NCBI GenBank assembly: GCA_004352715.1 | Contig: SCFE01000043.1 | Coordinates: 1,102,017 to 1,166,016, forward strand | Length of the DNA stretch: 64,000 nucleotides | Reading direction: 5' to 3' | Source: Hofstenia miamia | Lineage: Eukaryota > Xenacoelomorpha > Acoela | Shown here: piece by piece, positions 12,577 to 25,600 of the stretch | Layout: every line of letters begins with the position of its first letter | How positions within the stretch are numbered: position 1 is the first letter of the stretch | Notes under the pieces: generated by a model | What the model saw: only the letters and a program-made list of their open reading frames with translations | Told to the model about the DNA's origin: nothing | Database searches by the model: none | Position numbers and translations under genes: made by a program

Positions 12577-12874
12577 GTTCGGCCTTCGGCTTCACTCTCC
12601 TAATCAAACTCAACACAGATCAGCAATCTGCGTGCCAGGGGTCGCCAGAGCTTTCTCACGATCAAACTGGCCTGGTACACTTCTAGGGGTTAAGATCCGG
12701 ACCCGGATCGTGGAAACGCCCACTCATCAGTCCGTCGACTAGTGAGTAACCCCACCACAGGGTATTATTTCACAGGAAGAAATAATGATATGATTCAATA
12801 AAATATACTAGTTGTTTGACTACTTTGAGTAAAATGTTCTACCAGGCATTTATAACTGAAAAAAATTTCATGAT

Positions 12875-13093
12875 TTGTATTTTCAGTATGATGGTCCCCA
12901 ACCACATTATTCCTTTTGTGCCAGGGAATACTTGGATGAAGTTTTTTCCACACAAATGGCTGCCATGGCTAAGTTAAATGGCCAGCCAGATTTCCACATC
13001 CTAAAACTTCTGATTTCTGGCTTGGGGCTCATACAAAGGATAGTCTATCGTGTGAAGCCTGAAGATAATCGCATTTGCAAAGTTCTTTATTGA
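12875..13093 (+). pseudogene. IS630/Tc1/mariner-type transposase, C-terminal remnant
   Basis: The translation YDGPQPHYSFCAREYLDEVF matches the second catalytic-Asp block of this superfamily (usually QDGAPPH followed by an R-YLD-FP segment). The next conserved block, normally WPARSPDLTPLDFW, is found in a different frame as WPARFPHPKTSDFW at about 12976-13017. The original frame then resumes with IVYRVKPED. At least two frameshifts are therefore present and the third catalytic residue region is damaged. There is no real start codon (the open frame begins with TTG). It is a dead fragment; terminal repeats belonging to it were not found. Confidence 0.75.
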
Positions 13094-13110
13094 AAAGATT
13101 AAGTGAATAC

Positions 13111-13143
13111 CAGAGTTGTAACCGTGTCACAAACTGTGACACG
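13111..13143. repeat. Solo hAT-like terminus with palindrome
   Basis: CAGAGTTGTAACCG at 13111 resembles other termini in this window (14252, 22442, 32830). Directly inside it lies a perfect 9-bp inverted repeat, CGTGTCACA (13123-13131) and TGTGACACG (13135-13143), with a 3-base loop. No matching right end was found, so this looks like a fragment of a non-autonomous element. Confidence 0.45.
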
Positions 13144-13969
13144 ATCACCAATGCGACCCGATAAAATTGCAAAATAAATACCCCGGTGACCCGAATAACC
13201 CGTTTTTAGAATTTAGAAAATTGCTTGCAAAGTTTGCTAAGACCTTATTTGAATAGGCATTGACATGAATAACACATGATGCTGTTATTTACTGACAATC
13301 TAACGTTTCAACTCGCATTATAAAGACAAGGCTCTAACATTTCCATGATGTACGGCGTGAAATAAAAAACTACCGAAATAAGTTATATTAAGCATTTTAA
13401 AATATCACTTTGTGAATGATTCTTACATTTGCAAATATATGTGGAATTTAATTATTTAGTCTCACTCTATTTCTGGCAGAAATTTCGATTATATCAAATT
13501 AACTCAAAATTAACAATTACAAATTAAACCACATTATATTTTGGATTAGAATTCGGATGTACATTGCCTGATTATTCGGATTCGAAATCAAAATAATAAA
13601 GTGAGTTCGTAGAGTCTTATTGTAGAAACAAACGAAAATCAATTCAAAAAAACTTGTGACCCGCTTAAACTATTTAAGGACATTAGTGTAATTGAAAGAT
13701 TATGTAATAAGCTTGACTTTATAAGATATAATTAAATTCAATAATTTGTTTATATAAATAACTCAGTAGATTCGGAAGCCTAAAGGAAAAAATTTAACAG
13801 GTGACTTGGCTGCACGCCAATCCGGTTGCAACTGGTGAATACCAACTGACATGATTATTAGTAATGTTACAGAATGAGTGTTTGATCTGTTTCAATGTAA
13901 ATATACAAAAACGGTCTTGAATAAAAACATTAAAAATGCGCTTATATACTATTTTCATTAATGTTACAA

Positions 13970-13970
<1 letters not shown>

Positions 13971-14008
<38 letters not shown>

Positions 14009-14020
14009 CAGTATATATAG
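13971..14020. repeat. (TA)n microsatellite
   Basis: Alternating T and A with a few interruptions (ACAGT near 14009). Confidence 0.9.
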
Positions 14021-14251
14021 ATAGATTCAGTCTTGATTTTGAGTGAAAACTGCAGTTTCGATATTATTCTGTATATCGCCGGCGCCAAGCTCTATTTGCT
14101 AAGTTATTGAATTTTTGTACATTCCTCAAATGCAATGCCTGCAAAACCTACAACATATTGCAATAACTATTTCAAATTTTGTGAAGCATATTGTTGTAAC
14201 ATTTAAGCAAAGAACTTATTAACCACATATATGTTTGCACATTGTATCCAT

Positions 14252-14300
14252 CAGAGTTGGAACCGACCGGAAATTTTAGCGGCCGGGTCGGTAGTTGACC
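14252..14300. repeat. Solo hAT-like terminus
   Basis: CAGAGTTGGAACCGACCGG starts at 14252, followed by a GC-rich stretch with CCGGGTCGG. It matches the CAGAGTTGG start at 22442 and the inverted CCAACTCTG at 32436. No partner end is visible within a few hundred bases; an (AT)n tract at 14314-14347 follows. Confidence 0.45.
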
Positions 14301-14313
14301 GGCAATAGGTAAT

Positions 14314-14316
14314 TAT

Positions 14317-14347
<31 letters not shown>
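14314..14347. repeat. (TA)n microsatellite
   Basis: AT alternation with two interrupting C bases. Confidence 0.9.
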
Positions 14348-14348
<1 letters not shown>

Positions 14349-15428
14349 GCTAAGTAAGTTTTGTTTACGCTAAGTACATCCCCCCAAAATGGATATTTTC
14401 GCTTTGTACAAGATTTTACGATGTTACGAAATAGGTATGGGAAAATTTTATATATCTAAATCTTCAATAATTAACAATTATGGTTAAGATTTTGTATAGT
14501 GTTACCTAAGCCTATTGTAAACACTTGCTGACTAAGTTTTTGAGGTATCATAATTTCAAGGGATACTGGAAGCCACTTAAGCTGGGTACCGGGTTTTCGA
14601 CGCTAAGTACAAATCCCATAGTAACCAGCGAAAAAAAATATAATCTTGTTTAATCTAGAAAATTAAAGATTGTAATTGAAAGATCTGATATTACATAACG
14701 CAATTTTCAAACTATTATAACTATATTTCTAGTAAAAACAAATTTTGCTATTTCCTATATAGCAATTATTTGTATAACTTTAATCAGAATTTCGTTCTTC
14801 AATGAATTTAAATTGTGATAATTTCAGTTGGTTTAGTTAGTACATTTTGAATGATAGTTAAAATATATAAAACTAAGAGTAGCATTATCAATCATAATGG
14901 TTTGTGTTGCTGTGGCATTTAACCTCACTAAACATTGAATAATATAGAGGTAAATAAACAAATACATATTTTTAAAATTTTTCCGTTAAAGCCAAACTCC
15001 TCTAGATGGATGTTCTAACTTTTCACCTGACATTTGCGCTTGCATGTGTTTGCAACCGAAAATCGTTTAAAATGTTGAGTGTCTGTCCCATCCAATATTG
15101 TAAGCAACTTCTGTTAATATTATTACTAGTTAGTTCCATAAACAACTGAAACAAAATTACATAATCAAAAACAGAATAACTCAATTCATAGTCAAAATTA
15201 ATGAGAGATTCCAAATCGATCAATTTAAGTATTATTCTAATTGTAATTCGGTAGCCTACTGAAACAATAAAATTTTGTGAAATTTTCATAGCATTTTTTC
15301 TCAAACTAAGAAAAATGTTCTCTGTTCATCAAATAAAGAAATATTTTTTTCAATTCTTGAAATTTCCAAACAGCTGCAGTCTGGAAATTGTCGGGAGCCA
15401 GTTCTATGTCTGGTATCCACAAAATAAC

Positions 15429-15446
15429 TATATATATATATATATA
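15429..15446. repeat. (TA)n microsatellite
   Basis: Short uninterrupted TA run. Confidence 0.9.
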
Positions 15447-16980
15447 GGTGATCAAATTTTCAATTCTTCAGCTTTATAGTAACAGATTCAGCATTATATA
15501 ATATAATAGCATATAATTGGTATCGATGGATACCATCTTCTTTAAAAATTAAAAACATTTATTTTTCAATTCCATTGAAAAATATTCAATTGAAAATATA
15601 AGAAATAATGTTTCTCTAGTTACCAGTATTAGGTAAGTGCTCGAAATAACCAACATTGTTATTGCCTCATCATTGGTAGCATTGCGAAGCTCTTGTGAAA
15701 AAATATAAAGCAATGAAACTGATCGGAGATAAGTTTAACAATTTCAGAACACAAAACTGAAAAATAGAGGTATACAGAACCGGTACCTGGTCTCGGTCTC
15801 GCATCTGGTGTAGTAGGGACCGGGACCAGATACGCATTTATGCGAAATATCAAGAAAAATAAAATTTTGTCGTTTAACACGATAATAATGAAATCAAAAC
15901 ACAAAAATAGATGAATTTCTAATGTTTCTTAACAAAACAACGTTATTTTCATTATAATATTTTTCGAATTTTAACCAATACTCATTGTAGTAGCCAGGGT
16001 TAGATGTTTTTGTACACATGCCTCATGTGCAATCTATTCCATAGAAGAAAAAAATTACTGCAAAAGTGAAAAAGTAATCATATCAGGTTAAAAGTGGATA
16101 TAATAGGTAATTCGTAGATTTCATAACAAAAAGTTTAGAATCGAATTTCTATCGGTCAGATCTTTTCTAGCCAGCATATACTTAATTCTCGTGAAGACAA
16201 AAATTTTTAAGTAGAAAGAACTGAAAACCCTTCTAGAATAGGCCATCTAATTACATGAGTGCTAATAAATTATCGGGGGTCATGGCACATCTGTTTAAAA
16301 GAAGCGATTGACTCCGTAACAATACAAAATAATTAGAATTAACGTCTGTAATGAGATTAGAATAAGCATGCAGTGAGCAATGACGACCACCTTCATCATT
16401 TCATCAATAAAGAACGAATGACCACACATTTAACTGGATTGATACTTGCAGTTAATAATCTCAAAATTGTATGTATAAATTCCCCCTGGAATTCATATAA
16501 ATTCAATTAAGAAATGATGTCCAGTGGAGTTGGAAACTTACTAGCAGATATAGCATTGCTACATCAAACTATCACGACCAAAATTTATTAGAGAATTCTA
16601 CGAAATAGTCAACCTCAATTTGAAAATCCATTTACAAGTAGAACATAGATAATTTAGAATAATTGGAAAACTGCTCAATTAAAAGAAAATTTAGCTAAGT
16701 CTTGATGTAAAACATTTATTATAGAATTTATAGCTAATTAAATGCATGGAGAAGACAAAGAGATTTATTATTCTTCTTAAAAAAGCAAGTTTAACCCTAT
16801 TTCTACTATTGTAGCGTTATCTTTATGTAACAAATGAAGCGGTCTAATGCACATGGGAACAACAACTACCCTTAAATATTTTGTTTTCTTAAGAAAAACC
16901 ATTAGTATGATTTTATTCTTTAAACAGTACGTCGTTCACTGGTAATACCTTGTTAAGTTATTTGATTGATTGACATAGAG

Positions 16981-17641
16981 CAGAGATGTAAATAAGGCAG
17001 ACTTTTGTGACCTGCCCTGCCCCTTTTCCACGTATTGACATCTGCACCATATTGCCGCAAGCTTTGTGTTCTATAGCCCCAAATTACCCACTCAAAATAT
17101 TCTCGTTCAAAAAACTACTTGCGATATTGCCCCATATTTGTTCGATAACAATTTTCATAGCACTGCACCACACGACCACTTCCAAATATTTTGAATCCTT
17201 ACTGCCTAGAAGGTACAGGATCATTTTTTCAAATGCTATCTCTACTATTACTGCCAATAGGAATCTAATAACAATATATGTCAAAACTATTATTAATATC
17301 CAAATAACAAATTTTAACTCTATAAAACTAATACTTTATCCAATATATTTATGCAAGAATATTTGAAAAGCCTATTGATGTCAAATCAAATTAAAAATAT
17401 CTTGTTGGTGTTATTGAATGCAATCCAATTTTCTAAGAGTTGGAAATACATGGCAATAGTTTTTTTACAATTTCCAAGTCAATCAAAATATTATCAAGTA
17501 AGGAACTGTGATGTAAGAAAATTACTTTTACACTCTTTAAAATTGTTAGTTCTTTGGTTCAGTTTTTCTAAACTGAAATGTGTTTTTGCTCCACTTTTGC
17601 CCCATAACCGCCTCAACTTGCCCACCCCACTTCCATCTCTG
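16981..17641. mobile_element. Non-autonomous hAT-like element
   Basis: The left end starts CAGAGATGTAAATAAGG, and the right end read inward starts CAGAGATGGAAGTGGGG, so the first eight bases are identical and later ones are related. The flanks ACATAGAG (16973-16980) and TAATAGGG (17642-17649) agree at five of eight positions, consistent with a decayed 8-bp target duplication of the hAT type. At 661 bp it is too short for a transposase. Plus- and minus-strand frames inside (119 and 66 residues) show no recognised motif. Confidence 0.6.
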
Positions 17642-20177
17642 TAATAGGGTTCTGCAGAAACTGGAAACAGATTTTCCGAAAACTACTAAATTGAAGATAT
17701 GTCTTAGGAATACATAGGATCATGGGATCAGCATTTTTAATGAGACTGGCATGGGATAAGACTGCAACCAAATCCAATAGTACTAAAGGGGACTGGAACC
17801 ACTAAAATTCTGGTTCCGTAAGCCGGAAATTGAAAATAGAGGACAGTTATTGCGAGAGGTGTAAGGGTAATGGCGCGGTGAGTAGCTAACTCTACCAAAA
17901 TTTATGCATGATTTCCTTAAAGTCATGTGCAATGTGTTTTCATTGTTTTACAAAGCATAGTTAATGGTTTTCATACTATAAACGATACATCCATGAAAAC
18001 TGTGTTTGCTTAATTTCTGGTGTTCTCAATAATCCGATATTGAACTACGGTTGTATCAACACCATCCATTTGCTATCATTATATCATAAGAATTACTTGA
18101 TTAGTTATTACTGACATATAAAACTAGTCTATAGATCTATTAATCATATTTTTAACATAATAAAGTACCATTGAAGATATACAAGATGCTAAAGTCACAA
18201 AAAAGATTGCGAAAACTTATTAGGTGATATTCCAATGCACGACTTATGTAAAGCACAATTAAAATTAAGAAATGCTTGTTCGAATGCAATTGAAACATTG
18301 AGAAAATAAATAAGAAATAAGAAAAAAATAATTTCATAAATGACAATTGTTTTCTCTCTATCAATTTATTATAAAAAGGAAATATAGCATTATTAGGATC
18401 TATTATTGTAAAGGAAGGGCGAATAGCTTACAAAGAAACAATAACAATGAAACGTTTTAAGGCAGTTAAATGTAAAAACCATTTCTTTAATTGCGGAAAC
18501 CAACTGGACAAAATTGAAATGGAATAAAATACAATAACTTTTCAATAGCTGAATGTGCGCTGTACATATAATTGTAGACACACATGAGATTCGAAGTTGG
18601 GTTGTGCGGGACCATTCAGTGTCATGGCGTTGGGACTTGGGACTAAGTTTTGCAGTGGGACTGGCACTAACAAATTATAGGGACCATCAACACAAAACTG
18701 AAAACACAGATTTTAGAGTACTAACGAATATGTTTACCAATTGTGGTCTGAAATTTAAGTGGAAATAAATTTACATACAATTTAAGGTTCAAAATAAAAG
18801 TCTTAACATATATAAGATTATGTATAAGAATGTAAAAGTTGACACCGCAAATATGAATAAATTATGTGCTGGATGATATAAAAAATAATAATGTTTCGAG
18901 AAAAGTAATTTTTATCCTGTATGCATATTATCGACTTGAGAAGTCGGTGATTTCACTTGAAGAAAAAACGTAGAAAAATCAAATAAAATAATGAATATCA
19001 TGAATTTTCAGAAAGACGCTCGCTGATTGGCAAGAGAAGTCATTGACAAATTACTGGGGCTCAGTAACTGGACTGGTTCCCAGGACTCTAGTGTTCAATC
19101 CAACAAGTTTGTCTTGTCTGTTGAAACTTAATATTTATAAATACACTGGAAAATAGCATTTTATTCAACCTATAAAAAGTGATCCATTTTTTAGGAAATC
19201 GTTTTCCTCAGCGAAATAAATCCTGCTGCAAACTTGGGAGTTTCCAGCGTATAAATATAGTGCATTTTTGTATACTAACAACGTATATTGCATCATAAAG
19301 AATTACATAAAGGTCACCGATGCACCGTTAAAAGAAAAAATATTACAAAATTGCTAAAGTGCTGTATGCAAAATAAAATTTTATTCGCAAAGTGTGTAAC
19401 GGTTTCCATTTCTTACTCGTAATGAAATGCTGAACGATTTCCATGTCAGCAGCACTAATTCGCAATACTACTAAAGAGAAATAAAGGGCAATAAAATTTA
19501 TTAAAGCGAATGCGTGAATAACCTGAACAAAGAAGCAAGCAGCTTTGTTGAACCTAAATTTTATAAAGCTTTCAACTCAAAGAAGGGAAAACTGGAAGTC
19601 AAATTACGATAAATCCACACATTAACATGAATTTCCCAATTCACTAGTAAAATTTGAACATGGTAGAATAGCAATTTGCATAAATGAAGTGGTTAGTTTA
19701 CGTTCTCCATCAATAATTATTCGTCATACTTACAATTGTATATCGGTAAGATATTTACAAAATACACATACTTACATGCAAGATAATCCTTATTCTTGAT
19801 CAAACGAAATTTCATATTTTTTACTCTTTGCCTATAAAAGAGTGATTGGTTTGGAAGCCTGATTAATGATTTGGATATCAAAGATTTGGTTATGTTTAAT
19901 AGATATCATTTTAACATCATAGAAATTTGCATTAACATTCCAAACTACAACTAACAACAACAAAAACAGAAGAGTGTTCTCCCACTTCACATGGCTTTCA
20001 AGTGTTATCTAATAAGAACGATTGGTAATTTCCAAGAAAAAACAGAAAATAGTTTACCAAGTCTGCATGCTTCCTACCGGAGTCTTATCTCCATCAACAC
20101 ATTTCTTAAATTTATAATAGCTAACTCAGTACAAACCCGTTATTTTCTTAGGTCTCAGCCTACATACTAATAACAGG
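17642..20177. other. AT-rich stretch, no supported gene
   Basis: Open frames of 60-71 residues on both strands carry no motif. Patches at 17750-17850 and 18595-18700 share words such as GGGACTGG and ACTGAAAA with 15750-15830, perhaps debris of one element family, but I could not align ends. Confidence 0.5.
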
Positions 20178-20586
20178 CAGTGTTGAGAAAAAAATCCGAT
20201 TTAAATTTAAAAAAATCAAAAAAATCTGATTTTTTTTATTTAAATCGGATATTTTTATCTGAATTTCAATTTTACCTAGACAATCTTTCAAGGTAGAAAA
20301 TATTAGAAATCCATTTGATACTACTATTTTTCAAATACAATACTTTAATCAATTTTAAATAAACTGAAGATAACAAACATGCAAAACAATAAATTTAAAG
20401 CTTGCCAAATCATTCCAATATCAGGGCAATGACTTCAAGACAATTAGAATACACCACTTGTATTTCTTTTAGTGTACTTGACTTAAATTAATAATTGAAC
20501 TAATAATGTGCTTTGATTTAAATCATGATTTAAATCATGATTTAAATCAATGATTTAAATCGAGTGATTTAAATCGACCAACACTA
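20178..20586. mobile_element. MITE with GATTTAAATC repeats
   Basis: The left end CAGTGTTGAG and the right end CCAACACTA are inverted over AGTGTTG. The left subterminal part has ATCCGATTTAAATTT and TTTAAATCGGAT, an internal hairpin. The right part (about 20514-20574) has five tandem-like copies of GATTTAAATC, itself a palindrome, separated by 1-5 bases. Flanking AATAA words on both sides suggest a blurred target duplication. A CAGTGTTG terminus is hAT-like. No coding capacity remains. Confidence 0.65.
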
Positions 20587-22441
20587 ATAAGAGGTAATTG
20601 CCATGTATTCGTGTCCGCCAACAGCCATGATATAACCACAATGTATGCTCATGCGCTTTGTTCGAATGGGTTAAAAGTTCAAGTTTTTTTATTTCCTTGC
20701 CATACACCTAGTCGAAACCTAATGCGGCTCAGGTCACGAGTCACAAGAAACTATTATTTGTTCTCCGTACTGCGATTCCCGAACCGTTGTCAAAAGCCTA
20801 ACTGATTATTTCAACCGTTGCGTTAGCAATTTGATAAAAAATGAAGCAAGAACCAAACGTCGTATTCTCACATTGCCTTGAATTTATATACAAATTGTGA
20901 ATCACACCTGCTTTTGTTTATCACATTTAATTGGCTTGTGAATTAAGCACCAAAATTTCGTCGAGCGACTGACACACTCAACAAGGGAACAATTGAAGCT
21001 TCGCACTAACTAACAAGCTTTCAGCACTTAAAACGAATTAAAATCACAAACATTATAACTAACAAAAATAATAATTAAAAATAGTTAAACTGCTATTTAG
21101 ACAGAGTTACACGGACACCCCATAATTTTAACAGGGAATCGTCAACCTTTCACTACAATTGATGTGCTGGGACGAGTTGATCCATTTAATAAGTTATCCA
21201 TTATGACGAAATTTGTCACAAAGATTGTAAAACAAATTGAAAAAACTTCCCTAACTTCTTATATATTGCAGTACTTAAAACAACAATTATTTATTTGTAA
21301 TGAAGTTGGCCAGAATTTTAATATATAACTTTACTTACTCTTACATTGCAATATTGAACGCACGCTAGTAGTGGATGCAGGGAAATTTGGAGAATGTTCT
21401 CCACCCTTTCCTGTTTCCAACGTTGATTTTTTCGGTTGAAAATAAAATGTTTTATAAGTAATTAGAAAAGTAAAAACTAAGATGGTAAAATGCATTAAGA
21501 GGTTCGATTTTCACAACAAATTTTGAGTTTCTGAAAGCTTCACCATGTTATTGATCACTCAACTTGATCACCACTGCAATTTCCTACCCAATTAGAAAAT
21601 GCTGTGAGCCCTGTAAAATTGAGGCCGAGTTTGATTGGTTTAGATACAGATCTAAAAAATAGAAAAATCCACATGCGAGATTTTTGTGGTTTAGCAATGG
21701 AATAATGGCTAAGGAAATTTATATCTTAAATTTACATATCCAATTATCATAGAAGAAACATGTAACATTACTTAGCGTACTATAAAATTACTATAACTAC
21801 TTCTTTGCATATTTGAGTGGCGAAAACTACAAAAAAATTTTATAAAATTAAATACATTTGTTTGAATAATAAATTCATAATAAATTAACTACGTGACAGA
21901 ACTTCTATGTCATTGGAAGCGATTCAAAAGCAGTAAAGTTTATATCATTTGAAAATTTTGCGCCTCCACCCATTCAAAAATCCACATTGAACTATCTATT
22001 ACAAATTGCTGGGTTTTGTGAGGGGGTAGATACCACATTAATGCAAAAAAATGCCATAAAAACAATAAGAATATAATTTTTTCTGTTTGTTGCTTGGCCG
22101 CTAAAAAGAATGTGTAATTAAACATAAGCGAGAGAAATTAGTTTGACATTTAATTTTTACACAAAAATAGAATAATTGTATTTCAATTAACTGCATGCAA
22201 ACTTGAAACAAATAAGTTTCGCAATAATCGAGTCTAAACGCTCATTCATATTGACGTAATAGTGTTAATAATCCCAACTGTAATTGCTAAAGTTCACTGC
22301 TAATAAAAACAAAAATTTATTTCAATTCCCATGAGATATGATTTTACAATATCAACAACAATTTCAGTTTAATAAATTTGAAGTAAAAAACATAATTAAC
22401 TTTAGACAAAAGCCAAGAAAAGGCAAGACACTGATTAGTAG
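20587..22441. other. AT-rich stretch, no supported gene
   Basis: Only short chance frames (64 and 61 residues). No paired repeats seen. Confidence 0.5.
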
Positions 22442-22680
22442 CAGAGTTGGAAACTGGTCGGGTTGTGAGTTATTAGTAATCGTTAGGGTCGAATCAGACT
22501 AACAGATTTAAGGAACAATATAAAAAGTCAAATATTTGAATCTTTGAATTTTAAAGAATTGTTGCATTTTTCGTTGATCTTGTATGGTTTTTTTAATACA
22601 TTTATGCTCAAACATTTTGGGTGTATTATACTAGCAATCTTTCTTTGATCGGGTCGGGTCACGGGTCAGTGTTAGAAAGC
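22442..22680 (+). mobile_element. hAT-like MITE fragment, right end missing
   Basis: It starts CAGAGTTGGAAACTGGTCGG. The interior aligns with the element at 55340-55672: both contain ACTAACAGA plus TTAA, GAACAAT, CATTTGAATCTTTGAAT or its near copy, then ATGCT plus AAACATTTT and GTATTATACTA. Near 22650 it reads GGGTCACGGGTCA as the other copy does. The inverted right terminus seen in the 55 kb copy is not found here. Confidence 0.6.
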
Positions 22681-25600
22681 GCAAGTGGTGATATGCGAGT
22701 TTTTATATCAATAAATGCCATTTTTTAAATGGGTTGTAGCTGGGATTGATTTGGATATGTTTGAAGGAGACACATCATTTGAGGAAGAGGATTGACCAAT
22801 GCTCGTATGTAGGTCCTCTGTAATCAAAACGTTGATGATTGTGGTAAGCTCTCTAAACGGACGTGACGATAATACGCTGAAGTATAAAAGCCCAAGAGGT
22901 GATAAGTGAAACTTGAAAAAATTATTTCACTGATAGTATGCTTATTTAATAATATTTGATGCCCTTGAGATTCTAAATTCATCATATAGTCATTATATTA
23001 ATTCCTATGGAAATAATGAAGTTAATACTTGTAATCACCCTATGATCTTCAAGATCATTTAGGATTTTTGAAGTTAGAAACTTTGAAGAGACAAAAAAAT
23101 CATATAATTGCGTATTTATCATTGAAGAATGTTTGAAGTGGTGAATTAACAATGAAGTAAATTATGGTGAAATATATTAATGATCCTGGGGTTGTTGAAG
23201 AGATCAATTCAGACATATGAAAACCAATGAAAACCAAAGGCCTTTATAATACATTAAAAAATTTCATAATTTAAAAAAATAGGTCATAATATTCAGGTTT
23301 ATTTAAACAATTTGTTTATAATTATATTGTATTTTAATCAGAAAAGCACATTGGTTTAATTGACGTAAAAATAGGGGAATAGAATGTATTAATTAAATTG
23401 TCATCAAATATAAATAAGTTACACTTAAATTCATTGTTAATATGCACGTGCCCTGTGAAAACTATTGAGGAAAATTTAAATGCAATTAATAGCATTAATA
23501 TTTAATGTACTCGCGAACATTTCTATTTGAATGGCAATGCAAAACTTGGGAACTAAGAACTTCCACCTGGTCAACTCAAACGGTCTCCATATTTTTAATA
23601 CAAGATCAATAAAGGGCCAAATTACCTTTAGACAATAAAACACATATAAATGTTTTAAAAAATGAACAATGCATTTTTCCGTTATATTGACACAATGAAA
23701 ACTGTTTCAATTGGTAGGGTTTAAAACGTTTAATTTTATAAATATTTGTTTTCTATAATGGAATAGAGTAAATGATATTTAAATTAACTAAAGGGGCCGT
23801 GTAAATTATTAAATATTACCCAATTCATATGGAAACCTTATTATTTTACATGACTTTTCGGTTTACAAAACAAATTCCATAGCATAGCAACTACTTCCGT
23901 AAAATAAAATATAAATTTCTTAAGGTGTTTATATACCTTTTAAACAATTTTTTCAATTTTAAGGATACTTTGTAAAAATATGCTTTTTAAAGGGTTGGAT
24001 GAAGTAAAATCACTAATGAAAAAATTTTTCATAAAATCACTAATTAGCCTAATTATCCAATATGGCGACCACTAATTAGCCCATAATTTCTTAGTGTTTC
24101 AAACATCAAATCTTAATAACCAATGATGCCAATTCACAAATATAATTTTAAAAACCTCATGTACTGCTTGGTACTCAAGTCAAAAAATTTTTTTAAAAAT
24201 TAGCCGTTTAAATTGAAAATTTGAATTATTTTCACTTTTTAGCAGCATGAAAAGCCTGAATATATTCTTTGGAAGGTTTTCTCTTGAAAGAACACAATTC
24301 ATTTGAAAAAAATTCCGAAACTCAGAAAACAAAAACCATACTGCTTACATACATTTATCTTTAAAAAAGGAAATGGAAATTTAATTGGAGAATAATGATT
24401 TTCAATTGTGAGTTGAGGGAAAGCGGATTTTTAGAGGGAAAATGTTTTCGAATGATACTTAAGTAGGTTTATTGACAGTGTGTAGCAACTAAGTGAAAGC
24501 AGATCAGGCGTGAATAAATTGAACAGTATTTCCTTTAATTAATACAGTTATTTTCCATGCTACGTACTCGCAGTTCAATTTTTGGATATTTAAGTCAACA
24601 ATTTAAGCAAAAATTTAAAACACCGTTAAAATAGCAACCAACACATGTTTCTAAGTGAAGAAAGTCGCACAAGTTAAACTTTAAAGTTCTTTATAGTTCT
24701 TGAAAACATTAATGATTATAAACATATTTTCTATCGCGAATTTGTAAAATTGCAAATGTATCCATAAGAATACAATCGGTTTTGTCAAGCAATTCAAACA
24801 AATTCTTTTTAAGTCTATTCAGAAATTCGGAAATCCTTCAATATAAAAATATGTATGGGAAAATACGCTCCCCGGCAATGGTGAATAATTGTATATGAAA
24901 AATTATCTCTGTGATGGAGCACGCGAAAATATTAATGGTAATGATTTTCCAATGAGGGACCAAATAATTAAAGTCCCGTTCGCTAGAGGTACCTGTACCA
25001 TAAAATCCATATGAAAATTATATAGTCATAAAAGTGCAAGAAAGAAATTTCTTGTAAATATAACGTACACAATGAGTTTCTGACAATACTGTGCGATACA
25101 AAGTATGTATGCATATTAAATAAAATAATTAAGGGCATTATAAGCATCCTAATTGACTAATCAGTCCAATGATCGCATGTAAAGGAAACTGGGCAAATGA
25201 TCACAATTAATTAGCGCGGTTACAGGTGATGTCTCTATTTTTTCGTTGTCCATTTTTGATAGATTCAATGGATGCAAAAATACTTGAGAAATATCTATCA
25301 TTTTTCATTCTAGTTAGAAGATCAGATATTTTAAAAGAAGTTGATCAAGTATCAACTATAACTAAACAACTACAATTTAATAATATTTCTTTGTTTTTAA
25401 AAATGTTTTTTGAAATTGAAATCACAAAGTAACTTCAAGCTTTTTCGCAAAGTCAGAGGGTCGCAACCTGACCTGTAAATATTTCAATGAAGATGACTAG
25501 AACTCAATAATGTAGACTTCAGAGCAGATATTTAACCCGCCAATCAGAAAATAAACAATCTATATTTTCATTAGAAACACAAATTAAGGAACTACTTTTG

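Larger units (their letters stand above)
12246..12770 (+). mobile_element. GC-rich block: likely 5' part of a non-LTR retrotransposon
   Basis: Base composition changes abruptly from the AT-rich surroundings to roughly balanced DNA at 12246 and changes back near 12770. The block opens with a candidate HDV-like ribozyme (12264-12364), then holds a small open frame (12439-12576). HDV-like ribozymes at the 5' end are known for R2, RTE and other LINE groups, which is the reason for the call. No reverse transcriptase is present, so the body is missing or was lost. An alternative is an unrelated GC-rich repeat that carries the ribozyme fold by chance. Confidence 0.5.
13144..16980. other. AT-rich stretch, no supported gene
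   Basis: Apart from the terminus-like piece at 14252 and TA tracts, only chance open frames occur. The sub-stretch 14345-14640 repeats CGCTAAGTAC-like words (14348, 14369, 14600), and 15775-15830 is a GC-rich patch with repeated GGTCTCG and GGGACC words. Both may be element debris that I cannot assign. Confidence 0.5.

Noticed and set aside
12674-12750. Hammerhead-like core on the minus strand (CTGATGA, then a GTGG/CCAC stem)
   Set aside because: The GAAA joint is absent (GAT instead) and the strands that should form stem I do not pair, so the match is only partial.
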